A stretch of 64,000 nt of DNA from positions 11,737-75,736 of the forward strand of contig JADJOV010000013.1 of the NCBI GenBank assembly GCA_016713585.1, in the 5' to 3' direction. A program made the position numbers and the translations under genes. This document shows positions 16,907 to 24,646 of the stretch, piece after piece (the first letter of the stretch is position 1; each line of letters opens with the position of its first letter). Source of the stretch: Bdellovibrionales bacterium. GTDB taxonomy: Bacteria; Bdellovibrionota; Bdellovibrionia; Bdellovibrionales; Bdellovibrionaceae. Under the pieces are notes generated by a model. That model ran no database searches and was not told the DNA's origin. It was given only the letters and a program-made list of their open reading frames with translations.

Positions 16907-18776
16907 ATGTTTTCTAGCATTGCAGAGTTCCCGCGAAAAATTAAAATTCTCATGATGCTCCTTTGTGATGTGGTGCTTCTGCCTCTGGCCCTCTGGTCTG
17001 CTGTCGCATTACGTCTTGGAACTTTCACGCCTGACGTGAGTCAATTTTGGTGGGTTTTTCTAATCATTCCGTTTGTGACCGTCCCTGTTTTTATTCGCTT
17101 CGGACTCTACCGAGCAGTTGTGCGATATATGGATGACAAGATTATCTATACAGTCATCTATGGTGTATCCACCTCAGTGTTAATGCTGATGGCGGTTGTG
17201 GTGATGGCAAAGTTGGTCGCTCTTCCTCGCTCGTCGATAATCATTTTCTGGGTAACCGCCATTGCTTATATAGCAGCAAGTCGATTTGTCGCGAGGGGTT
17301 TAATTCGAACCTTTGAAACGCGAAAGGATCGCAAACACAATGTGGCGATCTACGGTGCTGGACAGGCTGGTCGGCAGACAGCGCTGGCTCTTAGCTCGGG
17401 CCGTGATTTTCGGCCCGTGGCTTTCTTTGATGACAATAAGGATTTGCAGGGAGCAACCCTTGCAGGTCTTCGTGTTTACAATCCAAAAGATGCGCTTAAG
17501 ATCATGGAGCAAAAAGCTTGCACTCAACTTTTGCTTGCAATGCCGTCTTCCTCTCGAGCCGTTCGAGCGGAAATCATTAGGCGATTTGAAGGAAAAGACA
17601 TTGTCTTAAAGATTCTTCCTGGTCTTGGTGATTTAGTTGATGGAAAGGTCCGCGTCGAGGATATTCGCGAGGTCGGTGTTGAAGATCTTCTGGGTCGAGA
17701 TCCAGTGCCACCATTTGCTGATTTGATTTCTTCATGTATTGCGGGTCGGGTCGTTTTGGTGACTGGAGCTGGCGGGTCTATCGGGTCTGAACTTTGTCGT
17801 CAAATTTTGTTAAATTTGCCAACTAAGCTTGTTCTCTATGAACGGAATGAGTATTCGCTTTATAGAATAGAAATGGAATTAACTCGCCTTTATCCGAGTC
17901 ATCAGATTGTTAGCGTCCTGGGAGATGTCCTTGACCAAGAGCATCTTCAAAAGATTATGGAAAAGCATCGCGTTCAAACTGTCTATCATGCGGCGGCCTA
18001 CAAGCATGTGCCACTGGTCGAAAACAATGCGGATGCTGGAATCTTGAACAATGTTTTGGAACTTAGCAGGCTGCGAAGGCAGCGCTCAGTCAAGGGGTTG
18101 AAAATTTTGTTTTGATTTCGACCGATAAAGCTGTGCGACCAACTAATGTGATGGGCGCCAGTAAAAGGCTTGCGGAGTTAGTTCTCCAAGATTTATCTAA
18201 GCAACCGGGGCAGACGCGTTTTAGTATGGTTCGATTTGGAAACGTTTTGGGATCTTCAGGCTCTGTTGTTCCTTTGTTCAAGGAACAGATTAAGGCCGGA
18301 GGGCCGGTGACAGTGACCCATCCTGAGGTGACTAGGTTTTTTATGACAATTCCAGAAGCTGCTCAGTTGGTACTGCAGGCGGGATCTATGGGCAAAGGCG
18401 GAGACGTCTTCGTTCTTGATATGGGCGAACCGGTAAAAATTGTCGAGCTTGCTCGAAAAATGATTGAGCTCAGTGGGTTTTCAGTCAAGGCTTCTGCATC
18501 GGATGTGGGTGATATTGAAATTGAGTTCGTGGGACTCAGGCCTGGTGAAAAGCTTTATGAGGAGCTACTGATTGGCCAGAATGTTACCTGGACTAAGCAC
18601 CCTCGGATAATGCGAGCTGAAGAGGATAGTTTGGACCCAAAATTTCTGGACGAGAATTTGAAGATTCTAAAGTAGCCTGTCGTCGTGCAGACTCTACTGT
18701 GATTCGACAAGTACTTATGAATCTCGTCAAAGAATATAAACCTGAGGCTTCGGCGGTTTACGGTATTGTAGAATGA
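16907..18776 (+). CDS. FlaA1/WbpM/CapD-type nucleotide-sugar 4,6-dehydratase, membrane-bound, disrupted
   Basis: Four N-terminal membrane helices (residues ~10-130), a first Rossmann domain (AIYGAGQAGRQTAL), then the dehydratase SDR domain (VLVTGAGGSIGSELCRQI). Catalytic and family motifs: STDKAVRPTNVMGASKRLAE, RFGNVLGSSGSVVPLF, GLRPGEKLYEELL. Makes a 4-keto-6-deoxy UDP-HexNAc for glycan synthesis. Lesions: one base lost at 18058-18059, after which the restored frame meets a TAG at 18064-18066 where consensus expects NNVLGT(L)QAAKAAL; and one A lost at 18669-18671, after which VACRRADSTVIRQVL continues to a TGA at 18774. ATG 16907 was preferred to TTG 16859; no clear ribosome site. Confidence 0.82.
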
Positions 18777-18804
18777 AGGTGCAATATATTGCACCTTCAT
18801 TCTA
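18769..18804. terminator. 36-base perfect palindrome between convergent genes
   Basis: Half-site TAGAATGAAGGTGCAATA is followed immediately by its exact reverse complement with no spacer. It lies at the junction of the dehydratase gene (+) and the outer-membrane protein gene (-) and contains the dehydratase TGA. RNA from either strand folds into a long hairpin; there is no T-run, so a bidirectional Rho-independent terminator is only partly supported. Could instead be a protein-binding site. Confidence 0.6.
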
Positions 18805-18816
18805 GATAGTAAGCTC

Positions 18817-19728
18817 TTAAAGACTCATCTGGAAGTAGAGTTCAGCTCGCGCTTGTTCTAGTTTTGCGTCTCTTGGTCCATCATAAACAAAGTTTTGGGA
18901 AAACACGGGAAGTGCTATCCGCGGGCCAATGAACGTTGCCGGATTAATGATAAAGTCAATTTGTGGAATAATTTCTAAACTATATCCTGTGGGGGCATTG
19001 GCATGTTGCTCTGCTTGGGCCCATTGTCCCAGGCCCCAGCGACTCCAAGAATTAATGGATTGAACATAAACTGTTCGGTCTTCCAGGTAGAAGCGTGTAT
19101 CAAGATCTACATATGAATCTGCAGCGAAGAGACGCGGGATAAATTGATTGGTGAGTTCTGCGCCGTTGGCCATTTTTATCGATTGTGTCGAGTAGTAAGC
19201 ATATTGGCGAATATTCTGTTTTTTAGATCTGTCTGTGTAGGGAAGGTAGGCACGTAAAAGACCTTTAATAGTAAGAGAATCACTTTTAAAAAGATCAGGA
19301 TGGATTAAGGAAAAACTTGGATCACTAGCTACCCAACCGTTGCGGCTGGACTCATTAAATTCACGGCGGTATTGAGTTATTTGTACAAAGCCACCCCAGT
19401 TATTACTCATTCTGTACCCAGCGAAAACTTCTTGTTTTCCGTTATATCTAAGTCCTTTAGACGGTGATTTCGAGTCATCATTAAGATCGCCAAAACGACC
19501 AGTGACGTTTGTCGACTTAAAGCCCAACACAATTTGAGATCGAGTTGTGGGCGTTGGGGCCTTCTCTAGGGTACTTGTGGATGTTCCTGACGCTGAGATA
19601 GATCCGGTCGTCTCTGGGGCCATGGTTCCGCTAGTTGTTGTGGATATGTTGGAAGTGCTGACTGCACCTGATTTAAGCGCTGAAAAAAAGGCGAAAAATC
19701 CAACAACAAGAGCAATTGCGGTTTTCAT
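18817..19728 (-). CDS. exported outer-membrane-type protein of unknown function
   Basis: 303 residues, intact. Signal peptide KTAIALVVGFFAFFSALKSG, cleavage near AVS; then a Ser/Thr/Gly-rich linker to about residue 62. The rest has amphipathic strands with aromatic ends (GGFVQITQYRREF, YSLEIIPQIDFII, ARAELYFQMSL) suggesting a beta-barrel that ends in a hydrophobic strand. GGAGA lies before the ATG. No family recognised. Confidence 0.6.
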   Translation of the reverse strand: MKTAIALVVGFFAFFSALKSGAVSTSNISTTTSGTMAPETTGSISASGTSTSTLEKAPTPTTRSQIVLGFKSTNVTGRFGDLNDDSKSPSKGLRYNGKQEVFAGYRMSNNWGGFVQITQYRREFNESSRNGWVASDPSFSLIHPDLFKSDSLTIKGLLRAYLPYTDRSKKQNIRQYAYYSTQSIKMANGAELTNQFIPRLFAADSYVDLDTRFYLEDRTVYVQSINSWSRWGLGQWAQAEQHANAPTGYSLEIIPQIDFIINPATFIGPRIALPVFSQNFVYDGPRDAKLEQARAELYFQMSL

Positions 19729-19828
19729 AAGGTCTCCTAGAAAGGAAGTTTTGTGAAAGCTAACCGAGTGAACAAACCCGGCCCTTTTTTGCTGTTTTTG
19801 TGAAAAAAAGCAATGACAAAAAAAAGCA

Positions 19829-19856
19829 TTGACCTTTTGTAACAGTTACATAAAAT
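19829..19856 (+). promoter_or_regulatory. dinB promoter with operator-like palindrome in the spacer
   Basis: TTGACC (19829-19834), a 16-base spacer, TAAAAT (19851-19856). The spacer ends with TGTAAC-A-GTTACA (19838-19850), a 6+1+6 inverted repeat, where a repressor would block RNA polymerase. The -10 box ends only 6 bases before the dinB ATG, so the transcript would be leaderless. Promoter strength and repressor identity are inference. Confidence 0.6.
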
Positions 19857-19862
19857 TTACAC

Positions 19863-20960
19863 ATGCCAATTCGGAAAATTATTCACGTCGATATGGATTG
19901 CTTTTATGCCGCGGTCGAAACGAAACATCGGCCGGAGTTGCGGGGAAAGCCGGTCGGAATTGGCGGACCGGCGCAGTCGCGGAGTGTTTTGTGTACAGCG
20001 AACTATGAGGCTCGTAAGTTTAAGGTTAAGGCGGCAATGCCGACCTCGATGGCGTTGCGACTATGTCCTGGTTTAATTTTGATTCCTCCTCACTTTGAGC
20101 TTTACAAAGAAGAAAGCCGTGCCGTTCATGAAATTTTTTCTCGGTTTACATCAAAGATTGAACCATTGTCATTGGATGAGGCCTATCTGGATGTCACAGA
20201 TTGTACTGCTATGTCAGGAAGCGCCACTTTGATCGCGAAGGAAATTCGCCGACTTATTCAGCAAGAACGTCATCTGACCGCATCTGCAGGAATTTCGATT
20301 AATAAATTTGTCGCAAAGGTTGCGAGCGACTGGAATAAGCCAAACGGACAGTTTGTAGTCAAACCTGAGGAGGTTGGTGGCTTTGTGAAGGAGCTGGTCG
20401 TTGAAAAAATATTTGGGGTGGGTCCTGTGACTGCGAAGAAAATGCACAGCCTTGGGCTTATGACTTGTGCAGATATTCAGTCGCAATCGCTTTTGCAAAT
20501 GACTAGGTGGTTTGGTGCTCGAGGTATTGAGCTGAAGAACTTGGCTCAGGGAATCGATACTCGGCCCGTTGAATCCGGTTCGGAACGAAAGTCTCTCACT
20601 GTCGAAGAAACCTTTCCCGTCGACTTGCCAGGTTTAGAACAGGGTCTGCAGGCGATTCCAGCCCTCTATCAGAGCTGGGCTGAACGAATGAGAACGAATG
20701 CTGGTCTTGGCGAGATTCGAGGGTTTGTGGTGAAAGTAAAGTATTTTGATTTCAAGACAATGACACATGAAATGGCGTCGCCTTCTTGGCCAAGTATTCA
20801 AGATTTCAAGAAGCTGCTTTCTGAAGTCTGGACCCGACGAAGTGACCCAATTCGTCTTATTGGGCTTGGTGTTCGTCTTGGCAAACCATTGAATTCCGAA
20901 AATTTAGACTTAGATTTGGATTTAAATATGAATCTGAATCTGTTTGCTCGAACCTCATGA
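19863..20960 (+). CDS. dinB: DNA polymerase IV, Y-family translesion polymerase
   Basis: 365 residues. Catalytic acidic residues: HVDMDCFYAAVE (residues 8-19) and PLSLDEAYLDVT. Steric and fold motifs: GGPAQSRSVLCTANYEARKF, SAGISINKFVAKVASDWNKP, helix-hairpin-helix EKIFGVGPVTAKKMHSLG, and the little-finger domain after residue 230. The C-terminus ends in an LDLDLDLNMNLNLF run; the last residues resemble the clamp-binding motif QLxLF. Bypasses lesions during the SOS response. No ribosome-binding site, in line with a leaderless mRNA. Intact frame. Confidence 0.95.
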   Translation: MPIRKIIHVDMDCFYAAVETKHRPELRGKPVGIGGPAQSRSVLCTANYEARKFKVKAAMPTSMALRLCPGLILIPPHFELYKEESRAVHEIFSRFTSKIEPLSLDEAYLDVTDCTAMSGSATLIAKEIRRLIQQERHLTASAGISINKFVAKVASDWNKPNGQFVVKPEEVGGFVKELVVEKIFGVGPVTAKKMHSLGLMTCADIQSQSLLQMTRWFGARGIELKNLAQGIDTRPVESGSERKSLTVEETFPVDLPGLEQGLQAIPALYQSWAERMRTNAGLGEIRGFVVKVKYFDFKTMTHEMASPSWPSIQDFKKLLSEVWTRRSDPIRLIGLGVRLGKPLNSENLDLDLDLNMNLNLFARTS

Positions 20961-21008
20961 GAGTTAGAGCCAATCGTTTAACGCGAGAAATAATCGCTTC
21001 AATAAAAG

Positions 21009-21030
21009 CACTTCCTTCTCTCAGGAAGTG
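21009..21030 (+). promoter_or_regulatory. hairpin upstream of the cold-shock gene
   Basis: CACTTCCT and AGGAAGTG form an 8-base stem with a 6-base loop, 42 bases before the csp start. It could end dinB transcription (no T-run follows) or sit in the 5' leader of the csp mRNA. Confidence 0.45.
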
Positions 21031-21071
21031 TGGTAGGGTTCAGTTTCATATTTTCAAAATAGGAGTTTTTT

Positions 21072-21266
21072 GTGCAAACTGGGACAGTTAAGTTTTTTAA
21101 TGCAGAGAAGGGTTTTGGCTTTATCACGCCCGATAATGGAGCTGATTTGTTTTTTCATATGTCTGAAATTCAAGGCGAGACGCCTAAAGATGGCGCTAAA
21201 GTTGAATTTGAAGTTGGACAAGGCAAAAAAGGCCCTTGCGCAAAACAAGTGACAGTTAAGAAGTAA
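21072..21266 (+). CDS. cold-shock domain protein
   Basis: 64-residue single OB-fold nucleic-acid chaperone. RNP1 KGFGFI and an RNP2-like LFFHMS are present, with the N-terminal MQTGTVKFFNAEKGFG typical of CspA. GTG start after AGGAG at 21061. Binds single-stranded RNA/DNA, keeping mRNA unfolded. Followed by a strong hairpin, so monocistronic. Confidence 0.95.
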   Translation: MQTGTVKFFNAEKGFGFITPDNGADLFFHMSEIQGETPKDGAKVEFEVGQGKKGPCAKQVTVKK

Positions 21267-21304
21267 ACTTTGGGATAGGAATCCATTCTATCCTATCTAA
21301 TTTT

Positions 21305-21349
21305 CAGACACTCTATGTATTTTACCCTATGTATTTTATAGAGTGTCTG
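21305..21349 (+). terminator. hairpin after the cold-shock gene
   Basis: CAGACACTCTA (21305-21315) and its exact complement TAGAGTGTCTG (21339-21349) form an 11-base stem. The loop contains the motif CTATGTATTTTA twice, which may reflect a duplication. No long T-run follows. Confidence 0.6.
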
Positions 21350-21416
21350 GGCCTTGAATATGCTTTTCCTTTCTTGGGCATTGACAGAAATCCCACGCCA
21401 AGGGAGAAGTCACCAA

Positions 21417-22822
21417 ATGACAGAGACACCTACTTATTTTAAAAGTTTTCCGCTCAAGCCTGAAATCCTCTCAACCATTGAGAGTCTGGGTTTTTCGGTT
21501 CCGACGCCAATTCAAAATAAATCTCTTTTGCCGCTCCTAAAGGGGCTGGACGTGATTGGGCAATCACAAACAGGAAGCGGAAAAACGTTGGCTTTGCGCT
21601 TCCAATTCTTCAGCAGATTGACCTTGATAACCGTGAAATTCAGGCCCTGATATTGGGACCCACTCGGGAGCTTTGCGCGCAGGTGACTCGAGAAATCAGA
21701 AGTTTAGGCAGGGGATTGAGAGGTTTGCAGGTTTTATCGCTTGTAGGTGGAGAACCTTTAAGGCACCAAAAAGAGGCGCTGAGTCGAGGGGCTCATATTG
21801 CGGTGGGAACGCCAGGGAGAGTGTTAGATCTTCTAGAGCGGGCACAGGTCAATTTTAAAAATTTGAAAATTTTAATTCTCGATGAGGCAGATCGCCTTCT
21901 CGATATGGGTTTTTCTGAGCAGGTTGCGGGAATTCTTGATGCCTTACCTCAATCTCGGCAAACCGCACTTTTTTCTGCTACATTTCCAGAAACAATTCAG
22001 GGACTAAGTCGCAAGTATCAAAAAAATCCCCAAAGAATTATAATTGAATCTAGCGCAAGCACGATCCCCGAAATCGAGCAGATCCTTTATGAAAGCCCAA
22101 CCGAAGAAGAGAAGTTAAATATTTTGTTTAGAATATTACAGCAGCATTCTGTGGATTCCACACTCATTTTTTGTAATCAAAAACAAAAAGCAGCTGAAAT
22201 TGGAGCGGCACTGGCTAAGAATCAAGTGAAATGTGCGACGCTTCATGGGGATCTTGAGCAAAGGGATCGGGATCGGGAGCTTGCCCTTTTTCGCAACGGA
22301 AGCTGTCGGATTTTGGTTGCCACTGATGTAGCGGCGCGGGGACTTGATATTGAAAATTTAGATCTGGTGGTCAATTTTGACTTACCGTCTTCGCCAGAAG
22401 TTTATATTCATAGGATTGGACGCACAGGAAGGGCTGGGCGTCAGGGGATTTCTGTGTCAATTGGCCTGCCTCGTGAGGCGATTAAAATCTTCTCAATCGA
22501 GGAAGCAAGTGGCGTTAAACTCATTCGCCAAAAGTTAGGTTTCAAAAACCAATATGGTTTAAGCGCTGACCAGCATCAGACGATTTGGAAAACACTTAAA
22601 ATATCGGGCGGCCGCAAAGACAAACTTCGGGCTGGGGATATTTTGGGAGCGTTAACCGGCGCCCCAAATGCGCTTGAAGCGGCAAATGTCGGTCAAATTG
22701 AAATTCATGATCAAATTTCCTACGTGGCGGTTGTTGTAGAGAAAAGTCAAAGGGCACTTAAAAAGCTTCTCGATGGACGAATCAAGGGGCGGAAATTTCG
22801 AGTCAGTCTGGTCGAGGTCTGA
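21417..22822 (+). CDS. dbpA: DEAD-box RNA helicase DbpA-like, frameshifted
   Basis: ATP-dependent RNA helicase that in E. coli acts on 23S rRNA helix 92 during 50S assembly. Motifs: Q-motif PTPIQNKS, motif I SQTGSGKT, Ia GPTRELCAQV, II LDEADRLLDMGF, III FSATFP, V ATDVAARGLDIE, VI HRIGRTGRAG. The C-terminal ~70 residues (LRAGDILGALTGAP ... KGRKFRVSLVEV) match the DbpA RNA-binding domain. One T is missing in the run 21593-21595; restoring it gives TLAFALPILQQIDLDNREIQ. ATG 21417 with upstream GGGAGA chosen over TTG 21354. About 468 residues. Confidence 0.9.
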
Positions 22823-22871
22823 GTCAGTGTGAGTCAGGGTGAGACAAGTTTGTGGGCAAAATGACTAGTCC

Positions 22872-22908
22872 AAAGGCGGCGAGGCCGAGTCCAAGGCCGG
22901 GTTTTTTT
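22872..22908 (+). terminator. probable Rho-independent terminator after dbpA
   Basis: GC-rich segment with two GGCC blocks that can pair, followed by GGG and a run of seven T (22902-22908). The stem is short and imperfect. Confidence 0.5.
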
Positions 22909-22996
22909 AAGTCAATTTATTTCCTTTTTATGCAATAGACTGTAGTTCGAGTATCCTATGAGGGTGCGAGCTAAAGTCTAAAGGATATGATTTGAA

Positions 22997-24634
22997 ATGA
23001 ATCCGAGCCCCCTCAATCTAAATATAAAGTTATTTATGAGAGTGTTCTCCTCTTTTGTGTTGCCTTCGCTCTTTTGTTTTCAAGCATTAGGTCAGAGTCA
23101 GGCAGACATAACAATACAATCAGTTCGTGAACGTCTCAGGAAGCTTAAGGCCCAACAAGATGAAAATCAAAGTGGGCGAACGACGGTGGATGCCATCACT
23201 TCAGCGGAGGAGACGGGCGTGACACAATCTTCGGCCGAGGAATCTGAGGTAGAGAAACCATCTCCAGCAGTTTCTTCTGACAGGCCTTCTGACGCTCTTT
23301 CCGATACTCTTCCTGACACTCCGCCGATTATTTCAGCCCCGCGGGTGAAGCCAGGCAGGTCTGCGGGGACTGAGGTATCAGCTGAGCCTCTCTCTGGCCC
23401 CACCATAGAGTCACCAAATCAAAATTTGAAACTAGAGACTGTCGAGTCGCGAGATTCTGAGCATTTTTTTGGAGATTGGCACGGACGAAGGCGAAAGCTT
23501 GAAGCTCGCGGTCTAGATCTAAATGTTGTTTATAAAGGAGAAGGAAATCGAAATCTATCGGGAGGACTTCGGCAGAGGACTGTTTACCTGGGAAGCCTTG
23601 ATGTAAAGTTAAGTCTTGATGGAGAGAAAGCCTGGAAGCGAAAAGGCCTGAGTGTTTATGTCAATGGTATGGCAGATCATGGGGCAGACAATGACAACAG
23701 TCCTTCAAAAAACGTCGGAGATATCCAAGGAACTAGTAATATTGAGAGAACAGTGAACTCGGTAAAACTCTATGAGGCCTCGGTGCAGCAGAATTTCAAG
23801 GAGGATAGAATATCTTTTTTGTTTGGACTTCATGCTCTTGGCAGCGAGTTCTATATGACTGATGCCTCGACCCAGTTCTTGAATAAATCCTTTGGCGTGG
23901 GGCGAGAGCTTTCACAAACAGGCGTTAACGGGCCGTCTCTCGCTCCGACGACCGCTCTGGCTTTACGTGCTAAGCTTGCATTGAGTGGGCGCTTTGATTT
24001 TCTTATTGCAGCATTTGGGGCTCAGTCGGGTGATCCGGCGCACCCCTCTGCATCAGTGATTCGTGGACAACCCTCTGACGGCCTTCTTTGGATTGGTGAA
24101 CTGATGGCCAAAGACTCTATTGAAATTCAGGGAATCCGAGCTGGCAAAATTTCTCTAGGAGTCTGGCAGTATTCACGAACCTTTGACCACTTGAGTGACA
24201 CAACTATTGACAGCACCGGGGCAACTGTACCGACCCGCGCAGGTAACTCTGGATTTTATGGACTTTGGAATCAATCTTTAAACAAACAGCGATCATTTTT
24301 TCTTCGAGCAGGTTGGGCGTCCGCTGCAGTTAATCAGACCCAATCTACGTTAGCCTTTGGTATGGTTAAACGTGGACCTCACAAAGGTAGACCAAAGGAT
24401 TCGGTAGGCTTCGGGCTCACTCGAGCAAGTTTGGGAGCTCCGGCCCAAGATGTTCGAGCGCGAACTGGACTTGGAACGTCGGCAGCCGAGGTAACAACTG
24501 AGCTTTACTATCGATTTGAAGTGAAACCTGGCTTGGCCATTCAGCCTGACCTACAGTGGGTGGATCATCCGAGTCAGAATCCGCCAACTGATAACGCAAT
24601 GGTTGCGTCCATTCGGGCTGAGATAAACTTTTAA
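22997..24634 (+). CDS. OprB-family carbohydrate-selective porin
   Basis: 545 residues. Signal peptide (VFSSFVLPSLFCFQALGQSQA) then a short coiled-coil-like helix (SVRERLRKLKAQQDE, residues 41-55) and a Ser/Pro/Glu-rich linker to about residue 150. The barrel starts with the OprB hallmark FGDWHGRRRKLEARGLDLNV and closes with LAIQPDLQWVDHPSQNPPTD and the terminal strand MVASIRAEINF ending in Phe. Would let sugars diffuse through the outer membrane. The N-terminal coiled coil and linker could contact peptidoglycan (inference). Intact; a chemoreceptor gene follows 12 bases downstream. Confidence 0.85.
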   Translation: MNPSPLNLNIKLFMRVFSSFVLPSLFCFQALGQSQADITIQSVRERLRKLKAQQDENQSGRTTVDAITSAEETGVTQSSAEESEVEKPSPAVSSDRPSDALSDTLPDTPPIISAPRVKPGRSAGTEVSAEPLSGPTIESPNQNLKLETVESRDSEHFFGDWHGRRRKLEARGLDLNVVYKGEGNRNLSGGLRQRTVYLGSLDVKLSLDGEKAWKRKGLSVYVNGMADHGADNDNSPSKNVGDIQGTSNIERTVNSVKLYEASVQQNFKEDRISFLFGLHALGSEFYMTDASTQFLNKSFGVGRELSQTGVNGPSLAPTTALALRAKLALSGRFDFLIAAFGAQSGDPAHPSASVIRGQPSDGLLWIGELMAKDSIEIQGIRAGKISLGVWQYSRTFDHLSDTTIDSTGATVPTRAGNSGFYGLWNQSLNKQRSFFLRAGWASAAVNQTQSTLAFGMVKRGPHKGRPKDSVGFGLTRASLGAPAQDVRARTGLGTSAAEVTTELYYRFEVKPGLAIQPDLQWVDHPSQNPPTDNAMVASIRAEINF

Positions 24635-24646
24635 GGGAGTCGTATT

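Noticed and set aside
19838..19850. Published Bdellovibrio LexA box (TTAC-N3-GTAA) at dinB
   Set aside because: The palindrome here is GTAAC-A-GTTAC, the opposite half-site order, so it does not fit; reported only as an unidentified operator.
21354..21416. N-terminal extension of the DEAD-box helicase from TTG 21354
   Set aside because: ATG 21417 has a good ribosome site; the extension overlaps the cold-shock terminator region and does not look like the family N-terminus.
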